Assembly (NCBI GenBank): GCA_944548615.1
Contig: OX155960.1
Location: 31,577,888 to 31,641,887 of the forward strand
Reading direction: 5' to 3'
Origin: Micropterix aruncella
Taxonomy: Eukaryota > Arthropoda > Insecta > Lepidoptera > Micropterigidae
Length of the DNA: 64,000 bases
Position 1 is the stretch's first letter, and each line of letters begins with the position of its first letter. This document shows positions 33,431 to 43,892 of the stretch, in pieces. The position numbers were made by a program, and so were the translations under genes. The notes under the pieces were generated by a model, which made no database searches, was not told the DNA's origin, and saw only the letters and a list, made by a program, of their open reading frames with translations.

Positions 33431-33971
33431 TCATAGACGAATGCTGATCGCCTGTCTGTGCGGCCACGTAGTAGTCGGCAGGGGACGAGCCCCTGAATTG
33501 CGACTAAAGAGGTCTATTAGTGGGCAAGACGCTCCGCCGGCCGCTCTGAACGCCATGGGGGCTTGGCGAGGATACAGAGTGCGTTGCCCGGTCATGTGAT
33601 AAGTACTTTATTTTCCGCCAATGGGAATTAAATATTAACCCTTAAACCGCGAGCGGTCAGGGGTGAGGATTCTATTTATATTACATTAGCCTTTCGCTCG
33701 AGAGATAAGCGAACTATTACACCCCTTGAGACGGATTATTAGTTTCCTAATGTAAATGTTAATGGACTGTTAGGGCAACGTGTACGAAAGTGACTGTTAA
33801 GGCGCTATTCTGATGAGTTAAGTGATTTTCTTAATATCTCGTAGAGCAGTCTCGTACAAGTCCAGGGAGACTCCACTCCTGTCTGTTAAACTTGCAACAA
33901 TGGCCACAGTATCGCATAATATAAAAAGTTATTTCTGCTGCTGACTGTTAAATAGGGATTATCGTTAGGGA
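33431..33971. other. No gene recognised
   Basis: A GC-rich patch continues to about 33,600, then AT-rich. TTAACCC occurs at 33,637-33,643 but no partner end was found. Confidence 0.45.
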
Positions 33972-34580
33972 GCCAGCGACAAAAAAGTGCAAGAGTAAAA
34001 GCTGATACTTTCAGATAGTATTTTGGCCATAGAAATAGACTTTCAGATAGAGTCAGCAGGCTAGACACCAGGACACCTGGCGCTGGCGTACTAGGATAGG
34101 TGTAATTTTAATTAGTACCCCAAAGTGTTTTGGAAAAGCTCAAAATTCATCAGTAGATAGTTGATACAATACAGAACTCGAAACAAATGGTCAGACTGGT
34201 TAACAATATAATGTTTGGCGTCAGAATTACTCTATACATGTCACAAAAATGAAGTCCATTATATAGCGCGGCACATTAGACCTATGCTCAATAGATACCG
34301 ACCAATACATACCGGAGTATTTGCAGAGGCCCAATTTTTGTGACATGTATGAAATAATGCTGACGCCACGCATTCTATTGTTAAGCAGTCTGACTATTTG
34401 TTTCAAGCTATTGTTAAACACTTTGGGGGTACTAATTAAAATTACACCTTTCCAAGTACGGCAGCGCCAGGTGTTCCAGAGTCTTGCCTGCTGACTCTAC
34501 CCCAGGTTTCTATGGTCAAAATACTATCTGATCTGAAAGTATCAGCTTTTACAAAACTTTAGAACTTTTTTGTCGCTGCC
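33972..34580. mobile_element. Foldback element with 250-280-bp arms
   Basis: The left arm (33,972-34,250) and the right arm read inverted (34,332-34,580) share GCAGCGACAAAAAAGT, AAAAGCTGATACTTTCAGAT, AGTCAGCAGGC.AGAC, GGTGTAATTTTAATTAGTAC and CATGTCACAAAAAT, in order. The loop is about 80 bp. There are small indels between the arms. No ORF. The transcript would fold into a long hairpin. Confidence 0.85.
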
Positions 34581-35151
34581 TCTACTACTATTAGGTACTC
34601 GCAACACAGCCAAATCCCCTTATCAAACATTATACATACAATAAGAAAAATACGTGTTTGTAGACTTTCTATTTCGATAAAATATACCAAATTTAGTATC
34701 TTTATATAGATGCACGATGGCTGTCCGTAAATTATCCGACCTTGTGCTGTAACTTTATATCTAACAGTGCTATTGTCAAAAATAGATATCGGTCTATGTC
34801 GAAATTTCAGGAGTACCACTGCCTATTTAGGTAGTACCTATTTATTTATCAATACTACCTATTGAGTTAGTAATATAACACCTATTTAGTTAGCAATTGT
34901 ACCTGGGCCTTTTCACAATAAGTTGTACGATTTTGTATTGTCCCAAGACTCCGATATTTTTACTATGAATATATTATCCGAATGGAAGTGACTAAATAAA
35001 TAAATAAATAAAATTATATAAAATAATATAAAATAAATAAATAAAACTGATATCCCAACACCAAAATGTAAATGAGAATAAATCTTAATTTTAGAGCGAT
35101 TTGGCTTATATTTATATCACATCTAATTTGTGAATTGATATTATACGTCTA
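34581..35151. other. No gene recognised
   Basis: AT-rich with short TACCTATTTA repeats near 34,823-34,890 and (AAAT)n runs near 34,995-35,042. Nothing else supported. Confidence 0.5.
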
Positions 35152-35526
35152 TAAAGGTGACATGATACCTGGGATCGACCATTATCTGAATATCTGAATT
35201 TGGTTTCATGATTTAAAAAAAGAAATAAGCACTCATTTAAAAAAAGTTTCTAAGGGAATCCCTCGATAAAGAACCAATTTATAGTTTAGACTGAAAAAAT
35301 GCTCATTGCCCTAGATATTAAGGCTTTAAACTGATTTCGAAAATTTTCAGGTGCGATTACTCCTACAATGTAAGCGGTGAGTGTATTTTATTTTAATTTA
35401 ATTATATTAACTGGTTAATTCTCTAGCGTTCCCTTTAGTTATATTTTTTATTTAGGCCTTAAATGAATAAAATCGTGAGAGCGCTCTGAGAGTTACGCTT
35501 AATATGCTTTACCATTAACACCCTTA

Positions 35527-36317
35527 AGGTCTATCCGCACACATCTGTGGAAGGCACATGACCGACAGTTCCGTGCCGTTCAGTTCCGGGACACGATGTG
35601 CTATTCGCACACGTCAGTGCCGACACCGACGTGTAACGTCATTTTTAGTAGTCACTGTACTGAAGTACTTATCGCAGCACGTGAAAAATGCCTTGATAAT
35701 CAACTGCACAGTTAGAGCGATAGCTTTACTATTAGATGAAGACGAGGAAACCTATGTGAGAAAAAGGATTTGGGTATATAACGCGTGGAGACAAAGAGTA
35801 GAAGAAGGAGAGTTTGCCACTATATACATCTGTATATCTGTATCAGATGTATCAGATGGATATCTCCACTATACATTAGAGATATACATGTGATAAATGA
35901 ATCATTGAGCATTTTTTGAGTATTGTAGAATGACAAAATATTGTTTCGACATTCTTTAATTCAAACACACTGGAAACCTAAACAAAATTGGAGAAAGGCT
36001 ATACCACAGAAGAAACGTTTTTCACACCCTTTTGGTGCGAAAGATCATAAATTGCAGGATGTAAAGGAACCAATTCAATCAGATTTTCGTCGTCCATCTT
36101 AAAATACTGCGTCCGTGTCAGGCAAAATATTGTCCGCTAGAAATCCACGTTGCATCACTGAACGCTCCGGAGCGTCACTGAAGTTACTGAACATAACTGT
36201 CACTGTCGTGTTCGAATGGTTATATAAGAAATGTATGAAACAATAATAATTTTCACTGATATTGCACGGTACGGAACTGTCGGTCACGTGCCATCACTGA
36301 TGTGTGCGGATAGACCT
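35527..36317. mobile_element. PIF/Harbinger element, internally deleted
   Basis: The inverted tips begin AGGTCTATCCGCACACATC and extend about 50 bp, including GACCGACAGTTCCGT. TTA flanks both sides (35,524-35,526 and 36,318-36,320), the PIF/Harbinger target duplication. The 791-bp body keeps a short transposase N-terminal piece. The uninterrupted paralogue of the target at about 52,071-52,100 confirms the borders. Confidence 0.92.
35700..35830 (+). pseudogene. Harbinger transposase N-terminal scrap
   Basis: The frame reads LLLDEDEETYVRKRIWVYNA then WRQRVEEGEFATIY. An acidic lead-in followed by R(R/K)RIWV and a GEF(H/A)TL-like block is the start of Harbinger DDE nucleases. The catalytic part is deleted, leaving about 40 codons. 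Confidence 0.7.
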
Positions 36318-36498
36318 TTATACTGCCACTGCGGAAAAATAGTTTTACTGTGTGAGCGCTGCGATCGAAGGTTTAGTATCCGCCCGCTCGCCGGCGCATA
36401 AACACCTTCAATCTGTTCCTGACGCTTCATCGACGCTGGTTTTTTTTGTCAAACCCTACAAAAGTGATCTAGCCTATTTCTTCGAGGGTGCGCCTTAA

Positions 36499-36999
36499 AT
36501 GTGTTTATATAAATATTACCTCAATATATGGTCATGGCAATAGAGACTCGAAAAAGCACACTGTAGTCGATAAACATATTACGACGAAAACTGGCCAAAC
36601 CTGATAATACTATGCGACATGGCGGTTGTCAAATATACTCGTATTAAGAGTTGCAAGATTGAAAAATTGAAAAAAGTTTCCGAAATATTTCTCCAGTGGT
36701 AACGGAATTCCAATTTGTCAATATCGTAGGATTTAATTTTCGAATATTTTTCGAAATATTCATCGCGAAACTATGTTTTCCAAAGTTTTGCGTTCAATAG
36801 TTTTTCCAAAACGAATTATATTATTAATTCATCAATATCAAACTTACAGTACCAAAAGGAAAGTATTTTTAAAGTTTACCTCACTTTTTATTTAACACTA
36901 TTGTTTCATAACCATTATTTCGTCATATTTCGCCTTACAGTGTTCATAGGGATAGAATTCGCCTTACAGTGTTCATAGCGATAGAATTGAACGAGTCGA
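36499..36999. other. No gene recognised; 33-bp tandem duplication
   Basis: AT-rich. TTCGCCTTACAGTGTTCATAG occurs twice in tandem at about 36,926-36,985 and is the only structure seen. Confidence 0.5.
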
Positions 37000-37400
37000 A
37001 TAGAAAATCACTCGCATGCTGTCGTACAAATGTGGTCTCAGGAATACTATGAAAGATTAAATATAGAGCGGCTTTCTCACTTCATCCTAATAGACCTAAA
37101 AACACGTAATACTATTACTGATATAACGTGTCTCTATAAGCTTTTGCACAATCGCCTAGACAGCCCAGCTAGTCTAGAAAAAGTTCAATTTCGTGTGCCA
37201 ACGAGGAGATCTCAAACATTTTCTGTTGTCGCTTGCAATAGCAACATTCGCGTCGAATAGACTTCTTACCAGAATGTGTCGCGTTTTTGATAAATCATGT
37301 GAAGGATTTGATGAATCGATTCGATTATGATTTTATATTCCATTAATTTAATTAAAGATTCGATCATACCTAGCCTATCTCCCACTTCTTAAGATTTCAC
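37000..37400 (+). pseudogene. LINE ORF2 C-terminal scrap
   Basis: A 76-codon frame (37,030-37,260) reads ERLNIERLSHFILIDLKT, then LYKLLHNRLDSPASL and FRVPTRRSQTFSV. This is the last part of jockey/CR1-type ORF2 (RR..L.DL...YK...N.ID.P.LL...F.VP.R). Related in type to the end of 28,760-29,860. The downstream sequence is AT-rich. Confidence 0.7.
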
Positions 37401-37765
37401 TAACTGCCATCCTAGTGTACTGTATTATATGACTATTATATTATACCATATTATTATATTAAATCATATCATTTATTATAAATTTTATTATTCAATTATT
37501 CATACTTCTATTTTTCTTTTATATAACACTTTATCGAACTTACCTTATTTAATCGACCTTATTATTACTTTTCTTACCCTTATATTATTATTAGTCTTAT
37601 TACTTTTTTCCATTATCTACGTTTTCATGTTATTTCTGTATTAATTTGTAATGCAAGCATTGTAAACTATTCATAGGATAGTAAAGTTGTTTTGTTTAAA
37701 TATGTTTTAAAAATACTATATCATGTGTTTACTATCTGTAAGTTTACCATAAAATAAAATAAAAA
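37401..37765. other. No gene recognised
   Basis: Very AT-rich, probably the LINE 3' untranslated remnant plus A-rich sequence. The hydrophobic frame at 37,429-37,644 is compositional noise. Confidence 0.5.
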
Positions 37766-38355
37766 TACGTGTGGCACTCGGGGACTGCCGCGGTAAAGCT
37801 ATTGCATAGCATTTTAAACAACTTATGCAATTATAATTATTTATTTATTTTATTTTTTTCTGATATCAGATAACTGCGCTCTATCGGAAAACGTTGAAAT
37901 TATTCCGAATCATTTGCGGCTGCGACAGCAAATAATTCGGAATAATTTAAACGTCTTCCGATAGATCGCCGCGCACAAATTTTTTATTCGATAAAGCAAA
38001 AAAAACGGATTATTCGAAAAAATTCGTAGATAAAAAGATAGATAATTAAATTATCTTTAAAATGGTGCAGGTTTCATAATAATACGCCAGATAGTATTTG
38101 CGTAGTAGTCGTTTTTGTGTTCGGTTAGACCTAATTTCACAAATTAATTACACTATGTAATATAAACAAAATCTAAAATATTCAAAGCTAAGAATATTAG
38201 TAAAATGTTCTTGTTTAACATATATTTTTTTCGAATCGTAAGCAGTACTGGTTTAGACGTAATTATCAGTTTAAAATCATTAATTTTCGTTAAGAAACTT
38301 CTTCATTCGGTCGCCGCGCTGGCCAGGCCCGCGATAAAAGCTATGCAATAGCTTA
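37766..38355 (+). repeat. 590-bp hairpin-bearing repeat, copy 1
   Basis: Starts TACGTGTGGCACTCGGGGAC and ends GCTATGCAATAGCTTA. The AAGCTATTGCATAGC near its start is the inverse of its end. It contains a long internal palindrome at about 37,877-37,966. Near-identical to 38,991-39,584 and, inverted, 40,494-41,074. No ORF. I recognise the ends as a common lepidopteran interspersed repeat but do not know its class. Confidence 0.85.
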
Positions 38356-38490
38356 ATAAAATTTTAGTAATTTTTTGACGAAATTAAAAGTCAAAGTCAT
38401 TGTAGAAAGTCATGTTATCCTGATCCAATAAACTCGCCTTATCATATTTTTAACTACTTTTCTGAAGAACGATGCCTAAACTACAAGTAC

Positions 38491-38712
38491 ATGAACCTTA
38501 TTTACAAAATATTATGGTTAGTTAAGAAGAATCGTTACATTATGGTTCAATTTACAACATTATTCAATTATTATACGATGACGTTAACCGTGATAATTCC
38601 TGATAACATTCGTAACATTTCTCATGAGGGATTTAATGTGATCAATCAGTCCTATTTTGGGCTTTACTCAAATAGAAGGCAATTAGGAACTGACATGTGG
38701 GCAAGCACGTGA
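38491..38712 (+). other. Spacer between repeat copies, no gene recognised
   Basis: The 635 bp between copies 1 and 2 (38,356-38,990) hold one 73-codon frame without a recognisable domain and an A-run just before copy 2. Confidence 0.3.
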
Positions 38713-38990
38713 TGCGAATAATTTGTGTAAGGTAACATTTAGCCATATCCGATCCAAATAATATACGTAATAGTAATTGCAGTATGTTGCATTGCGTAAT
38801 ACCTATTTAGATTAAATTTATATCATCTATTTCGGTATTACTTGCCTTATGCTTTTCATTTTCAATACATATAAATATACTTTGCCATATTTGTATGTAA
38901 AGTTGCGAGGAACAAACTACCCAAGTACTTGTCTTCCAAGCTTAAGTAGTCCTAGCGCATTAGTCACCGTGCAAATTAAAAAAAAAAAAA

Positions 38991-39584
38991 TACGTGTGGC
39001 ACTCGGAGACTGCCGCGGTAAAGCTATTGCATAGCATTTTTAAAAACTTATGCAATTAAAATTATAAATTTATTTTATTTTTTCTGATATCAGATAACTG
39101 CGCTCTATCGGAAAACGTTAAAATTATTCCGAATCATTTGCGGCTGCGTGCGGTAGCAAATGATTCGGAATAATTTAAACGTCTTCCGATAGAGCGCCGC
39201 GCACGAATTTTTTATTCGATAAAGCATAAAAAACGGATTTTTCGAAAAAAATCGTAGATAAAAAGATAGATAATTAAATTATCTTTAAAATGGTGCAGGT
39301 TTGATAATAATACGCCAGATAGTATTTGCGTAGTAGTCGTTTTTGTGTTCGGTTAGACCTAATTTCACAAATTAATTACACTATGTAATATAAACAAAAT
39401 CTAAAATATTCAAAACTAGGAATATTAGGAAAATGTTCTTGTTTAACATATATTTTTTTCGAATCGTAAGCAGTACTCGTTTAGACGTAATTATCAGTTT
39501 AAAATAATTAATTTTCGTTAAAAAATTTCTTCATTCGGTCGCCGCGCTGGCCTAGGCCCGCGATAAAAGCTATGAAATAGCTTA
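38991..39584 (+). repeat. 590-bp hairpin-bearing repeat, copy 2
   Basis: Same ends and order as copy 1. The palindrome here (39,100-39,197) has a stem of about 42 nt from GCGCTCTATCGG to CCGATAGAGCGC around a 14-nt GC-rich loop. It is preceded by an A-run. Differences from copy 1 are mostly single bases. Confidence 0.85.
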
Positions 39585-40129
39585 ATATGTGCGTAAGCTT
39601 CTTAAACATGATCTCTCTAGCTGCAGAAATGGCCAAACAAGGACACGGTTTCATAAAGACGCTACACCATACTTGAAAATGTATGAAGCATAATTGTGTA
39701 AGACCATTGCCTGCATGACAAACGTTGTTGCTGAATCTGGATCAGTTTGAATGACAAAACGCTAAAAGCCGTCAGTTGTCTTGCTGGAATTTAGCTTAGC
39801 CGTGTCCTTATCGATTTCGACGTATAAGAAGCACATACGATACAGTAGTCTTTTCTGGACTACTGAGGACGACTCAGACATATCGCCATGGAGTGGCATT
39901 AATAGTGGCGTTTCAACGCTACAACGCGTTGGGATCCAATGCAATAGTGCTACTGTTATAACATTACGTGTAGGGTCGTTCAGTCTAATCGAAAATTAGG
40001 CCATACGTGAATTTCTTACGTAAACATGGTGTAATATACAAATTTCCGAGTGCGACACAATTAATCTAGCAAGTTCAGTTTCACCATTACGACTGGTTTG
40101 AATGGCTGGCTTGGAATTTCAACATGGCA
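39585..40129. other. No gene recognised
   Basis: Mixed-composition spacer between repeat copies 2 and 3. The 60-aa minus frame at 39,762-39,944 has no known domain. It may be the remainder of the element that holds the mariner relic. Confidence 0.4.
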
Positions 40130-40355
40130 TTTCATTATAGGCTGTTACGATGAATCTTCTTCAAAGTAGTCCTTTTATGACCACGTAACACACATCACAC
40201 TCTAATGGTGCTTCCACTTTTGGAACATTCATGAAAATTTTCTGAACTTTCACCGTATTTGACTGACTGTCAGCCATGGAGTCAAATCGCTTCCCTTACA
40301 GCAATTCAATTTAGAAGTCGGCAGGGGCTAGATCAGGGGTTGAGGAAGCACATGA
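40130..40355 (-). pseudogene. Mariner-like transposase C-terminal relic
   Basis: Minus-strand reading gives a degraded PDLAPADFF-like block (LPQPLI.PLPTSKL), then GSDLTP.., FQKWKHH and KDYFEED. These follow the order PDL.P.D...F, W..RW and YFEGD at the end of mariner transposases. Stops interrupt it. The similarity is weak but ordered. Confidence 0.5.
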
Positions 40356-40402
40356 ATTTGGAATTTTGTCAAAAATTGCTTATGAGTACACGAGCCGGTA
40401 CG

Positions 40403-40420
40403 TTATCGTTATAACGATAA
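40403..40420. repeat. 18-bp perfect palindrome
   Basis: TTATCGTTATAACGATAA is its own reverse complement, and TAGTTATAACGATAA follows it as a half-repeat. It could be chance in AT-rich DNA or a binding site. Confidence 0.5.
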
Positions 40421-40493
40421 TAGTTATAACGATAAATATCATGACAGATAAATAATCAATACAATTCTTGTGCTGGCTCATTGTGCGTTTTTT

Positions 40494-41074
40494 TAAGCTA
40501 TTGCATAGCTTTTATCGCTGGCCTAGGCCAGCGCGGCGACCGAATGAAGAAATTTCTTAACGAAAATTAATGATTTTAAACTGATAATTACGTCTAAACG
40601 AGTACTGCTTACGATTCGAAAAAAATATATGTTAAACAAGAACATTTTCCTAATATTGTTAGCTTTGAATATTTTAGATTTCATTTATATTACATAGTGT
40701 AATTAATTTGTGAAATTAGGTCTAACCGAACACAAAAACGACTACTACGCAAATACTATCTGGCGTATTATTATTAAACCTGCACCATTTTGAAGATATT
40801 TTAATTATCTATCTTTTTATCTACGATTTTTTTCGAATAATCTGTTTTTTGCTTTATCGAATAAAAAATTCGTGCGCGGCGCTCTATCGGAAGACGTTTA
40901 AATTATTCCGTATCATTTGCTACCGCAGCCGCAAATGTTTCGGAATAATTTCAACATTTGCCGATAATGCGCAGTTATCTGATATCAGAAAAAAAAAAAA
41001 AAATTATAATTGCATAAGTTGTTAAAAATGCTATGCAATAGCTTTACCGCGGCAGTCCCCGAGTGCCACACGTA
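40494..41074 (-). repeat. 590-bp hairpin-bearing repeat, copy 3 (inverted)
   Basis: Same element on the minus strand, from TAAGCTATTGCATAGC at 40,494 to CACACGTA at 41,074. The internal palindrome lies at about 40,879-40,972. With copies 1 and 2 it makes a large inverted arrangement over 3.3 kb. Confidence 0.85.
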
Positions 41075-42548
41075 TTTTGTTACATTTTCTGATTGAGAAC
41101 GTAGTTTCTCAGGGATATGTATTGAAATCTTTCATTATTGACCACTATCTTTGTGCAATGCACCATATATACATCAGCAAAAAAAATCTGCGTGTCAGCT
41201 CCGACGCGCGACTGGAGTTTACTCTTTAAGTACGATTATCATTAAATATACAATAGGCAAAGGGGGTAAATAAACGCATTTCTTATAATACTGAAATCAT
41301 GCATATACTTTTTATCATTTAAAATTACCTGCTTGCTTAATGGATTTATTGAATTATTGATTATTTTTTGATTTATTGATTGATTAATTGATTGATTGAT
41401 CGATCGCTTGCTTGATTGATTGTATAATTGATTGATTGGTCGATTGATAGACTGATCGATTGATTGATTAATTGATTAAACTTATATTAATTACGTATTA
41501 AAAGTAATTTATTTTTTTAATATTCTGCCTAGATGGCGCTAGTATTTATTTATTTACAAAAACACGCTTTTTGTAAGCGCTAGATTTTACTACCCATTAA
41601 TTTGTCTTACCGGGAGCTTTAAAGAAGTAAATTCTAAAATTAATAAATACTACAAAATTTCTATATCATAAAGTCTTTTAGTCCGTTCATTCGTACACAC
41701 GTAAACGAAGGCTTACCAAAGATTTCTATATTGAAATGTTCGTCATCGGGAAGTAGTCCGACGTAGAATTTATAACATTGTGTATATATACCTATTAATG
41801 AAAATCAATAAAATAAAATGTCGATATATGATCAAATATAAACTTTTTAATAGATCGACCATAATAAGCAACTAACCAGGTTATAAATACTAAGTAATAT
41901 ATTATCATTGTTATTTGCGAAATTTTATCATAAACATGTGCCTGGCCCATCTAACAGCTCCCCATTAAGGTGTGCGCTGCTGGGCCTGATGTTATCCAGA
42001 GTCGCCATAAGTAGCCTTAATGCTAGAAGGATTCGCTAATGGGTACTTTGAACTGCCTAAAAATATTGGGTAATCGTGTTAGCTTTATGCCTTGCTACAG
42101 TTAAAATTATTTATAAAATATTATAGTAACCCACACAATTTGTGCATTAGATTCAATATAATCATTCGTGAACATACCTAAATTGTAGTATGGGAAGTAT
42201 CTATGCTTATAATGATATAAAAATTTAATGAAAGTACCTATAGGTCGACTAGATCATGATAGACAAAGAGCATCTATCGTTTCGATCCTCTCTCCATTTA
42301 TGTTTAGCGTGGCTAAGAATGATAAACATTATACAACTTGATAGAAAATACACGTATAGGCACTATAGGGGACCAGGGGGACACGATATAGGCACAGATT
42401 ATATTATTTTACACGAATGGTGTTATCTTTTAGGACTCTCATTCGAAAATATCACGACAGACAAATAATGAAAAATACAAATAAAATCAATCGAGTGCTA
42501 GTTTGACTGGCGCCCCGTTATTTTTATGAAGCATTTTCATAGACATTC
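41075..42548. other. No gene recognised; GATT microsatellite at 41,341-41,480
   Basis: A degenerate (GATT)n tetranucleotide tract spans about 41,341-41,480. The rest is AT-rich; a 70-codon frame at 42,256-42,468 has no recognisable domain. Confidence 0.5.
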
Positions 42549-42868
42549 GGCCCAATTGCGTTTCTTCGTGAACTATAATAGGAACTTAGTGCAACCGAAC
42601 AAGACAGAGCGATACGTCAGAACGGAATATGAAATGAGCTATCGTCGATTTTCCCGCACCAAAACTACCTGTCGAACTTATAGACGCCCGATTAAGTTTG
42701 AACACATTTCGTGCGGTGATAGATTTAGCTGCTTTTTTTATCTTAGGTGGGTAGTTTTGATGCGGAAAAGTGACAACCGTTCATATCACATTCCGCTCTG
42801 ACGTGCTGTTATGTCTCGTTCACATGAACTAATCTCCGATTTTAGTTCAAGAGAAACGCAATCGAGCC
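42549..42868. mobile_element. MITE with ~85-bp imperfect TIRs
   Basis: The left arm starts GGCCCAATTGCGTTTCTTCG; the right arm, inverted, starts GGCTCGATTGCGTTTCTCTT. Further matches are GAACTA.AAT, ACGTCAGA.CGGAAT and the AT-rich inner ends. Length about 320 bp. The two frames over it are products of the inverted repeat. The target duplication is not clear. Confidence 0.7.
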
Positions 42869-42970
42869 CATTAACTAGAAAAATACAGTCAGACAGACAG
42901 CCAGACAACTGTCTCACCAGTAAGTGTTCCGTTATTCGTATTTGTATAAAGCAGCCACGAGCGTTGATAG

Positions 42971-43050
42971 GTTTACTCAGGCGGTTACCCATCCAAAAGG
43001 CGTACTTAGATGGGTAACCGCCCGAGTACTACCACGTGATGTTATAAGCC
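42971..43050. ncRNA. 5S-rRNA-like 3' fragment with inverted partial copy
   Basis: On plus, from 43,001, GTACTTAGATGGGTAACCGC and then CC.GAGTACTACC resemble the 3' half of eukaryotic 5S rRNA. On minus, 42,996 back to 42,971 gives GGATGGGTAACCGCCTGAGT, a second partial copy head to head. It is too short and divergent to be a working gene. A 5S-derived SINE or pseudogene is likely. Confidence 0.5.
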
Positions 43051-43532
43051 GGCCGCCTGTAATTGTCGTTAGATAGTTACCGTAGGATTATATTATATGT
43101 GTACCTACTACTTTTAAAATTACAAAAAAATACCTGTATTTATAATCAATGAATTAAGAAACTTATAAATAAATTTTAATGTTTCACAAACCCCGTTGCA
43201 TGTTTTTTGTGTCGAATGCGTCATGTTTCCACGCACGCAAAATCACTAACTTCCGCCAAATTCAACGTCTCTGCGAGTCATTGCATGGTGCGAGTAGGGA
43301 AGTTATACATGTTCTTTCTCTATCCCGGTCTAACCGGCTTGGTGGACTTCTACCTCCAAAGATTGAATGAAGATTGGGGTACTAGTCAGGTGATGAAGTG
43401 GCCCGGGAAAATATCCAGGGGCAAAATGAAAAGATTTTCAACACTCAAATAAATGAAATTACATAGTCGAGATTAGCAGTGAGAGTCGAAATAGCTTCTT
43501 AAAAAAGAAGAAACTGGAAGAATGGTGTAAGT

Positions 43533-43892
43533 CAGTGGTTCCCAAACTTTTTAAGGCACGGAACACATAGTAAGTCGCTTAAGGATGCAGGGATAGCTTC
43601 AATTTATAGCGCCGCAGCCAATTTTAAAAAAATAACCACATATTTAAGGAAGTTTACCTAATAGAGAGATATTAGGTTACGTTGAAGTAACATCGTAAAA
43701 CATAAGACCCAAATTAATTCAAATCTAGTAAAGAATAACTATTATAACAACAACTATTATAATATTCTGATATATCAGTTGTTATTGCAATTTTATTTTG
43801 CCTAACAAGTTATCGAGAGGGGAATTCGCGGAACCCTTAAAGAGTCCTAGCGAAACACCTAGGTTCCGCGGAACGCAGTTTGGGGACCGCTG
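43533..43892. mobile_element. hAT-type MITE
   Basis: The left tip CAGTGGTTCCCAAACTTTTT and right tip AGTTTGGGGACCGCTG are imperfect inverses and match the classic hAT tip. The 8-bp flanks GTGTAAGT and GTCTAACC agree at five positions and fit the hAT target preference. About 360 bp with no transposase. Confidence 0.75.

Larger units (their letters stand above)
35156..36494. mobile_element. TTAA-type MITE, copy 1, split by Harbinger
   Basis: The left end GGTGACATGATACC is preceded by TAAA (35,152-35,155) and the right end is followed by TTAA (36,495-36,498). The body is collinear with 51,711-52,307 (shared GAATCCCTCGATAA, GATTACTCCTACAATGTAAG, CTGGTTAATTCTCTAGCGT, CTCTGAGAGTTACGCT). The match breaks exactly at CATTAACACCC, where a Harbinger element has entered, and resumes at CCACTGCG after it. 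Without that insert it would be about 545 bp. Confidence 0.85.

Noticed and set aside
42526..42801. 91-aa frame as a gene
   Set aside because: It spans the arms of a MITE; its mirror frame on the other strand arises from the inverted repeat.
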